Positions 7,347 through 11,304 of a DNA stretch of 11,304 nucleotides are shown here, piece after piece. The position numbers and the translations under genes are program-made. Numbering within the stretch: position 1 is the first letter of the stretch; each line of letters starts with the position of its first letter. Below the pieces are notes generated by a model. The model searched no databases and was not told the DNA's origin. It worked only from the letters and a program-made list of their open reading frames with translations. This DNA comes from Euryarchaeota archaeon UBA229 (lineage in GTDB: Archaea > Thermoplasmatota > Poseidoniia > Poseidoniales > Poseidoniaceae), in NCBI GenBank assembly GCA_002505355.1, contig DAUW01000010.1, positions 1-11,304 on the forward strand. Direction: 5' to 3'.

Positions 7347-8656
7347 CTGACCCAGACGCGTAATTCAGTATCCCACCAATCATGGTCACCATCTGGATGC
7401 TGACGCCATAATACACCATCATCATCGGTGGTCGTTGGTAAGCCCTCAGCATCGGGTGAGCCATCCGGTAAAATCATCGGGCTTGGCCCTAAATCTCGCA
7501 TTGGTAGTGCTTCATCGTCGTCTTTGACGCGCACAAGCACTAGATACGAGAGGACAACTACAACCAATCCCAGCACCCCAATCGAGATCCAGCCAACCGA
7601 TTCTGTTTCTGTGTCTTCGCCGTATGACCTAGAAGGCGCAACAGACTTCTCCTCAGCAGTCAGTTCATCACCTGGAAGTCTGACGAGATTCACTGCGTCA
7701 ATCGCAGCTATCAATTCATCATTTATCACTTCGAGAGAAATTAAATGGACGCCGGCTGGTAAAATCGAGCAATCGTAAGCATCACCTATATCACCTTCAA
7801 TTTGGGCGCCTTGAATACGCCATATTTTCTGGAACGAGCCAAAGTCAATTGTCTCATCAGTCTGTCTCATTGTAACCATGCAATCAGTGTCAGTAGTGTT
7901 ACCATCACCATTAACCAATAAGGAGAAATCTGGGGCAGGTCTATTGTGTATTGTCAGGTTAAGCCAATCTTCAGTGGTTTGCCCAAGATCGTTTCGATAA
8001 GCTTCCTTCAACATGTAATCACCCGCAGGCCAGTGAGAGCAGTCGAGCGCATCTTGGGAATCTAAAACGGTAAATGGTGCACCGGAGAATGTTCTGACTC
8101 CGCTCGCACCATAGCGTGGCCCGGTCTCGTCTGAGAAAACTCGGGAAATTGTACATTCGTCACCGGTTTCAATGCGTTCAGGAGCGTTCAATGCAAGGGT
8201 AATCGAGGGTGTTTGCAGGGCTGGTTTCAGCACGTATGTAGGGAGCTGTACAGTGGTGATAATGTTGCCATCTTGGTCAACAACTTGCAACCTTAATTCA
8301 TGTTCTCCAGCAGCCCAAGCATCGTAAACCAGCGATGCGTTAGACTGTCCAGAAAAGGTAAATTGCAGAATTTCCGTTACTTCACGGTCTTTGTACTCAC
8401 CAATCAATCGTAATTCTAGATTGGTATTTTCTTGTTCTGTATTGAACACGACGACAACCCTAATTGCATCATTATCGCCATCTTGATTGGTGTCTAAAGT
8501 ATCATTACGCAGTGCTATCAAGGATAGGCCGGCCTCGGCTAGTGAATCATCACTGGTCGATTCAGCGGACACGGTTACGGAAGCGTGTGATAGAGCAATG
8601 ATTGATGAAATCAGCAAAATTATGCTAAACACCGGGAATAACCTATTGCTCTGCAA
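7340..8656 (-). CDS. Secreted, membrane-anchored protein with Ig-like units and a Trp-rich cytoplasmic tail (unknown function)
   Basis: The 438-residue product starts at TTG 8656, chosen because GGAGGTGAT lies at ideal spacing upstream and translation then begins at a clean signal peptide (QSNR, then a hydrophobic run ending near VTVSA, residue 31). A single EF-like loop DTNQDGDND spans 55-63. Three beta-sandwich-like units follow, each ending in an AG-x-H/Y-x-L strand: YDAWAAGEHEL (111-121), DCSHWPAGDYML (205-216) and DCSILPAGVHLI (295-306). The second and third each hold one Cys pair (C168/C206 and C259/C296), suggesting an internal disulfide. A helix at about 355-376 crosses the membrane. 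The 62-residue tail starts VKDDDEA and ends with a Trp-rich motif (W417, W427-W428, W435, W438). No named family is recognised. An upstream ATG at 8719 is open but lies inside the preceding gene and masks the signal peptide. The start overlaps the upstream gene by 14 bp; the stop overlaps the downstream start. Confidence 0.85.
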   Translation of the reverse strand: MQSNRLFPVFSIILLISSIIALSHASVTVSAESTSDDSLAEAGLSLIALRNDTLDTNQDGDNDAIRVVVVFNTEQENTNLELRLIGEYKDREVTEILQFTFSGQSNASLVYDAWAAGEHELRLQVVDQDGNIITTVQLPTYVLKPALQTPSITLALNAPERIETGDECTISRVFSDETGPRYGASGVRTFSGAPFTVLDSQDALDCSHWPAGDYMLKEAYRNDLGQTTEDWLNLTIHNRPAPDFSLLVNGDGNTTDTDCMVTMRQTDETIDFGSFQKIWRIQGAQIEGDIGDAYDCSILPAGVHLISLEVINDELIAAIDAVNLVRLPGDELTAEEKSVAPSRSYGEDTETESVGWISIGVLGLVVVVLSYLVLVRVKDDDEALPMRDLGPSPMILPDGSPDAEGLPTTTDDDGVLWRQHPDGDHDWWDTELRVWVRW

Positions 8657-11240
8657 GGTTATCACCTCCATCTGATTCATTATCTTGTGAATTATCTTCC
8701 GGTATCGGTGGTAGATCACTCAGCGGGGTCATTCCTTCATGAGAGCTGTCTGCAAGATTAGCCGCGAAGTCCACATGTTCTTTCTCATCGAACATGCGTT
8801 CTGCATTTGTTAAATCGTCTTCATCTCTAGCCATCTTTACGACTAATGCTAATGTTGCGCCAAGTATGAAGCCTAATCCAATGATCAAGTAGGTCAACCA
8901 AGAAGCGGCAGGGTCCTCACCCATTATTGCAATAGCTGATTTTAGTGTACCGTACTCATTTGACCAACCATCACCGTTATTGTCTGGGCACCCTTGTAAA
9001 TCTCTAGTTGAATCACCAGCTTGGTTAGGACAATCATCTCTTAACGCCCCTAAAGTAACATCACCATAACCGTCCCCATCTGAATCCCGCCATTGTAGCG
9101 CTTCATTTGGGAATGAGTCTGCCAGACCAAACGGGTGAGCTTTCCAGGTTTCTGTCGGATCCGACCAACCATCTCCGTCAGTATCCCGGCAACCTAATCT
9201 GTCCATCAGTGATGTTCCTCGCTCCTCTGGACATGCATCACCCTGATTGCCATCTGCAGCATCACCAAAGCCATCGCCATCGGTGTCGCGCCACTGCGTT
9301 GGTTCATGTATGAAAGAATCTCCTAAATCAGACCAACCGTCACCGTCTGTATCAATACAACCCCACCGATCTCCACCTTCCGCCGGACCAACCGAGGTCC
9401 CTGCGCTGTCGGGGCATACATCAGCAGTGGTACCTAGTGGGTTGTCGCCGCGACCATCGCCGTCACGGTCATGCCATTGTGTTGGGTCTAGTGGCCAAGC
9501 ATCACCTGTTCCACCCGGACTAGCCAGCCAATTTGCTGTTGAATCTGACCAACCATCGCCATCAGCATCTGGGCAACCCCAGCGGTCAAATGTTGAATAT
9601 CCAACTGTGGTCTTACAGCTATCTCCGCGGAATGAGGGACGCCATGTTTGGCCGTCAAAGTATTCTAAATTGTCGCCATAACCATCTGAATCTGTATCAT
9701 ACCATTGACTGGCTTCCTCGGGGAACGCATCTGCAAATCCATTTGGATGGGCTATCCATCCCTCAGTAGGGTCTGAGAAACCATCTTTATCGATGTCTCG
9801 ACAACCCAGTCGGTCGAAACGGGAAATCCAGCCAGATTCTACCTCTTCTGGCGTTGAAAAAATGCACACGTCACCCTCAAAACCAGTTTGGTTATCCCCA
9901 TAGCCATCACCGTCTGTGTCGCGGTATTGTGAGGGCACTAAGGGGAAGTCATCAATTTGAGTTGCCCCATATGTCTGATTATCGCCCCATCCGTCTTTAT
10001 CGGTATCGCGCCATTGGGTTGGATTTTCGGGGAAGTCATCAATCCTCGCTGCTCCGAATGTTTGATTATCGCCCCATCCATCATAATCAGAGTCTTGCCA
10101 TTGCGTAGGTTCCAACGGGAAAGCATCCGAACCGTTGTACATGGTCCAGTTTTCATCACCATCCGAATAACTGTCACCATCGGTATCCGGACAACCAAAT
10201 CGATCAGAGTATGAGGTCCCAGTAATGAAAGGACATGCGTCTGGCATATTTGCTTGTTCAAGCCATTGTCCGATACCCCAGGCCAAATGTGTCACATTCC
10301 AAGCAGGGTCTTCCCAATTGTCCCCGTAACCATCACCATCAGTGTCGGTCCACTGGGTATTATCATCGGGAAATGCATCGGCGAGGCCCACTGGATGTGC
10401 ATACCATGGACTAACACCAAACAAACCACCAGGATCTGCATCTGAATAGCCATCACCGTCAGTATCCAAACAACCAAAACGATCACTCAATGAGCCGCCT
10501 GAGTTATACGGGCAGGAATCTCCTTGATAGCCGTCTAAGTTATCACCAAATCCGTCATTATCGGAGTCTTGCCATTGAGACGGTTGGAAGGGAAAGGCAT
10601 CGGCTCCATTGTTTGGGCCCCAACCAATCTCTGGGTCAGAATATCCGTCAAGATCACTATCCAAGCAGCCTTTTCTATCGTATGCTGAAGTTCCCGGAGT
10701 AAAATCACATGCGTCCTCCGAGTCGATGTAACCGTCCTCATCACTATCTCTTTGAGCAGTATCTATGGTGGCCAATAAATCGTATCTAATTTCATCATTA
10801 CAGTTACTGTCTCTAGCTTTAATTTTGATGTATACTTGACTCTGTGTGCTAAGGCTGACAGTGTAGGAGACGTCTGGATCATCATCGGTCACATATGTGC
10901 TGCCAATCTCTGAACCATCAGGTCGGTGAATCGAAACGTCGCCTTCCCAACCATCACCCCAAAAGCACAACCAATCTTGATTATTCAACGGTTTACCTTG
11001 AAATGAAATCGTGATTACATCCCCTTTGTACCCATTTACTTTCCACCAGTCAACCTCATCAACTGGCGAACACCCATCTGTGTAGCACACTTTTTCTGAG
11101 GTTTGGGTATTGGGAGTAAGTGTGGTCGCACTTTGCCGGTTGTCGTCTGCTGATGAATGTGGTACAAATGTCATCAACAGCGCGACCAAAGCCACGACCA
11201 TGAATCGCTGCGCGACCATGTTACCCAATCGACATATCAT
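8643..11240 (-). CDS. Membrane-anchored surface protein with PPC-like domain and TSP3-like calcium stalk
   Basis: The 865-residue protein begins with a signal peptide (MVAQRFMVVALVALLMTFV, cleaved near HSSA, residue 31). Residues ~55-160 resemble a PPC-type (bacterial pre-peptidase C-terminal) beta-sandwich: VDWWKVNGYKGDVITISF, GDVSIHRPDGSEIGS and VYIKIKA...YDLLATI, with Cys at 52, 57, 92 and 147. Residues 165-765 are TSP3-like repeats. A membrane helix spans 781-801 (WLTYLIIGLGFILGATLALVV). The 64-residue tail is acidic and probably cytoplasmic (KMARDEDD...). The expected role is a calcium-stiffened surface stalk or adhesin; the ligand is unknown. ATG 11240 is given; ATG 11219 (residue 8) also gives a good signal peptide and cannot be excluded. 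No Shine-Dalgarno precedes ATG 11240, consistent with a leaderless first gene. It is the first gene of a three-gene operon; its last codons carry the next gene's Shine-Dalgarno. Confidence 0.9.
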   Translation of the reverse strand: MICRLGNMVAQRFMVVALVALLMTFVPHSSADDNRQSATTLTPNTQTSEKVCYTDGCSPVDEVDWWKVNGYKGDVITISFQGKPLNNQDWLCFWGDGWEGDVSIHRPDGSEIGSTYVTDDDPDVSYTVSLSTQSQVYIKIKARDSNCNDEIRYDLLATIDTAQRDSDEDGYIDSEDACDFTPGTSAYDRKGCLDSDLDGYSDPEIGWGPNNGADAFPFQPSQWQDSDNDGFGDNLDGYQGDSCPYNSGGSLSDRFGCLDTDGDGYSDADPGGLFGVSPWYAHPVGLADAFPDDNTQWTDTDGDGYGDNWEDPAWNVTHLAWGIGQWLEQANMPDACPFITGTSYSDRFGCPDTDGDSYSDGDENWTMYNGSDAFPLEPTQWQDSDYDGWGDNQTFGAARIDDFPENPTQWRDTDKDGWGDNQTYGATQIDDFPLVPSQYRDTDGDGYGDNQTGFEGDVCIFSTPEEVESGWISRFDRLGCRDIDKDGFSDPTEGWIAHPNGFADAFPEEASQWYDTDSDGYGDNLEYFDGQTWRPSFRGDSCKTTVGYSTFDRWGCPDADGDGWSDSTANWLASPGGTGDAWPLDPTQWHDRDGDGRGDNPLGTTADVCPDSAGTSVGPAEGGDRWGCIDTDGDGWSDLGDSFIHEPTQWRDTDGDGFGDAADGNQGDACPEERGTSLMDRLGCRDTDGDGWSDPTETWKAHPFGLADSFPNEALQWRDSDGDGYGDVTLGALRDDCPNQAGDSTRDLQGCPDNNGDGWSNEYGTLKSAIAIMGEDPAASWLTYLIIGLGFILGATLALVVKMARDEDDLTNAERMFDEKEHVDFAANLADSSHEGMTPLSDLPPIPEDNSQDNESDGGDNLAEQ
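8661..8669 (-). promoter_or_regulatory. Strong Shine-Dalgarno (GGAGGTGAT) that sets a TTG start inside the upstream gene
   Basis: The minus strand reads GGAGGTGAT, then TAACC-type spacing and TTG at 8656, with 8 nt between GGAGG and the TTG. It complements the 3' end of 16S rRNA (CCUCC core). It lies within the final codons of the 865-residue gene, so ribosomes finishing that gene would be placed to re-initiate. This decides the start in favour of TTG over ATG 8719, 8680 or 8671. Confidence 0.8.
8946..10748 (-). repeat. TSP3-like stalk repeats of the 865-residue surface protein (residues 165-765)
   Basis: About eighteen D-x-D-x-D-G-x-x-D loops occur, organised into roughly eight composite units bounded by a CP...GC pair. 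A typical unit reads GC, DTDGDGWSDP, a linker with W or HP, ADAFP...PTQW, DTDGDGYGDN, a short loop, then CP. Unit length varies from about 55 to 125 residues; the longest, near 9800-10190, carries two extra IDDFPxxPxQWRDTD inserts (DDWG-type NQTFGA and NQTYGA copies), suggesting a local tandem duplication. The final loop, NNGDGWSN, is degenerate. Confidence 0.88.
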
Positions 11241-11304
11241 CTATGAACTAGACGCTTTTCATAAGTGGCTAAATATCTGGCAAGAATGACTAAACAATTC
11301 CGTT
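11241..11304 (-). promoter_or_regulatory. Upstream region of the surface-protein operon with a possible TATA-like element
   Basis: No gene is visible in these 64 bases. On the minus strand AGATATTTAG (11278-11269) is AT-rich and lies about 30 nt before ATG 11240, near where an archaeal TATA box would place the transcript start just upstream of the ATG. The match is imperfect and there is no clear BRE. Confidence 0.3.

Noticed and set aside
7428..7778. 116-codon plus-strand frame opposite the Ig-like protein
   Set aside because: Ser/Pro-rich antisense reading with no ribosome site; the minus-strand frame has clear secretion and membrane features.
8657..8719. Extended N-terminus of the Ig-like protein from ATG 8719
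   Set aside because: It would place over 20 charged residues before the signal peptide and ignores the strong Shine-Dalgarno before TTG 8656.
9444..9452. Arg-Gly-Asp (RGD) triplet in the stalk as an integrin-type ligand
   Set aside because: It lies inside a calcium loop (DGDGRGDN) as a one-residue variant of the usual GYGDN, so it is probably repeat drift.
9107..10744. Numerous plus- and minus-strand small open frames in the right stalk region
   Set aside because: They are shadows of the repetitive coding sequence of the 865-residue protein; the repeated DNA keeps alternative frames open by chance.
1..11304. tRNA, rRNA, insertion sequence, integrase or attachment site
   Set aside because: No cloverleaf-like segment, rRNA core sequence, transposase motif or flanking terminal repeat was seen; noncoding DNA totals under 200 bases.

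Overview
The window looks like a piece of a marine archaeal genome, most likely Marine Group II/III Euryarchaeota (Poseidoniales or a relative in Thermoplasmatota). This is an inference. It rests on large secreted proteins built from Asp-rich thrombospondin type-3 (TSP3)-like repeats and anchored by one C-terminal membrane helix with an acidic cytoplasmic tail, on tight overlapping gene packing, on GTG/TTG starts, and on the lack of a recognisable bacterial -35/-10 promoter. No rRNA, tRNA or universal marker gene is present to prove it.

Layout. (1) Positions 1-5724, minus strand: one uninterrupted reading frame of 1908 codons, running off the left edge. It encodes a giant surface protein: signal peptide, a beta-rich N-terminal region, a seven-bladed FG-GAP (integrin-alpha-like) propeller, a second beta-rich propeller-like region, a long calcium-binding TSP3-like stalk, a membrane helix and an acidic tail. 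(2) Positions 5725-5843: a 119-bp divergent intergenic region with a perfect 8+3+8 palindrome almost exactly at its centre. (3) Positions 5844-6467, plus strand: a thiamine pyrophosphokinase, the only metabolic gene. Its 3' end overlaps the next gene tail to tail. (4) Positions 11240 down to 6447, minus strand: three overlapping genes that look like one operon. In transcription order they are an 865-residue anchored protein with a PPC-like domain and a TSP3-like stalk, a 438-residue anchored protein with Ig-like units and a Trp-rich cytoplasmic end, and a 299-residue membrane-anchored DUF4105 (Lnb N-terminal domain-like) protein. (5) Positions 11241-11304: a short upstream region that probably holds the operon promoter.

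Together, the operon and the giant gene look like a cell-surface locus. Two long, calcium-stiffened stalk proteins carry adhesive or recognition heads. A smaller Ig-like membrane protein and a membrane-anchored DUF4105 domain, possibly an enzyme, are co-expressed with one of them. The thiamine kinase appears to be an unrelated housekeeping or salvage gene inserted between the two surface units. The sequence does not show what the surface system binds or processes.
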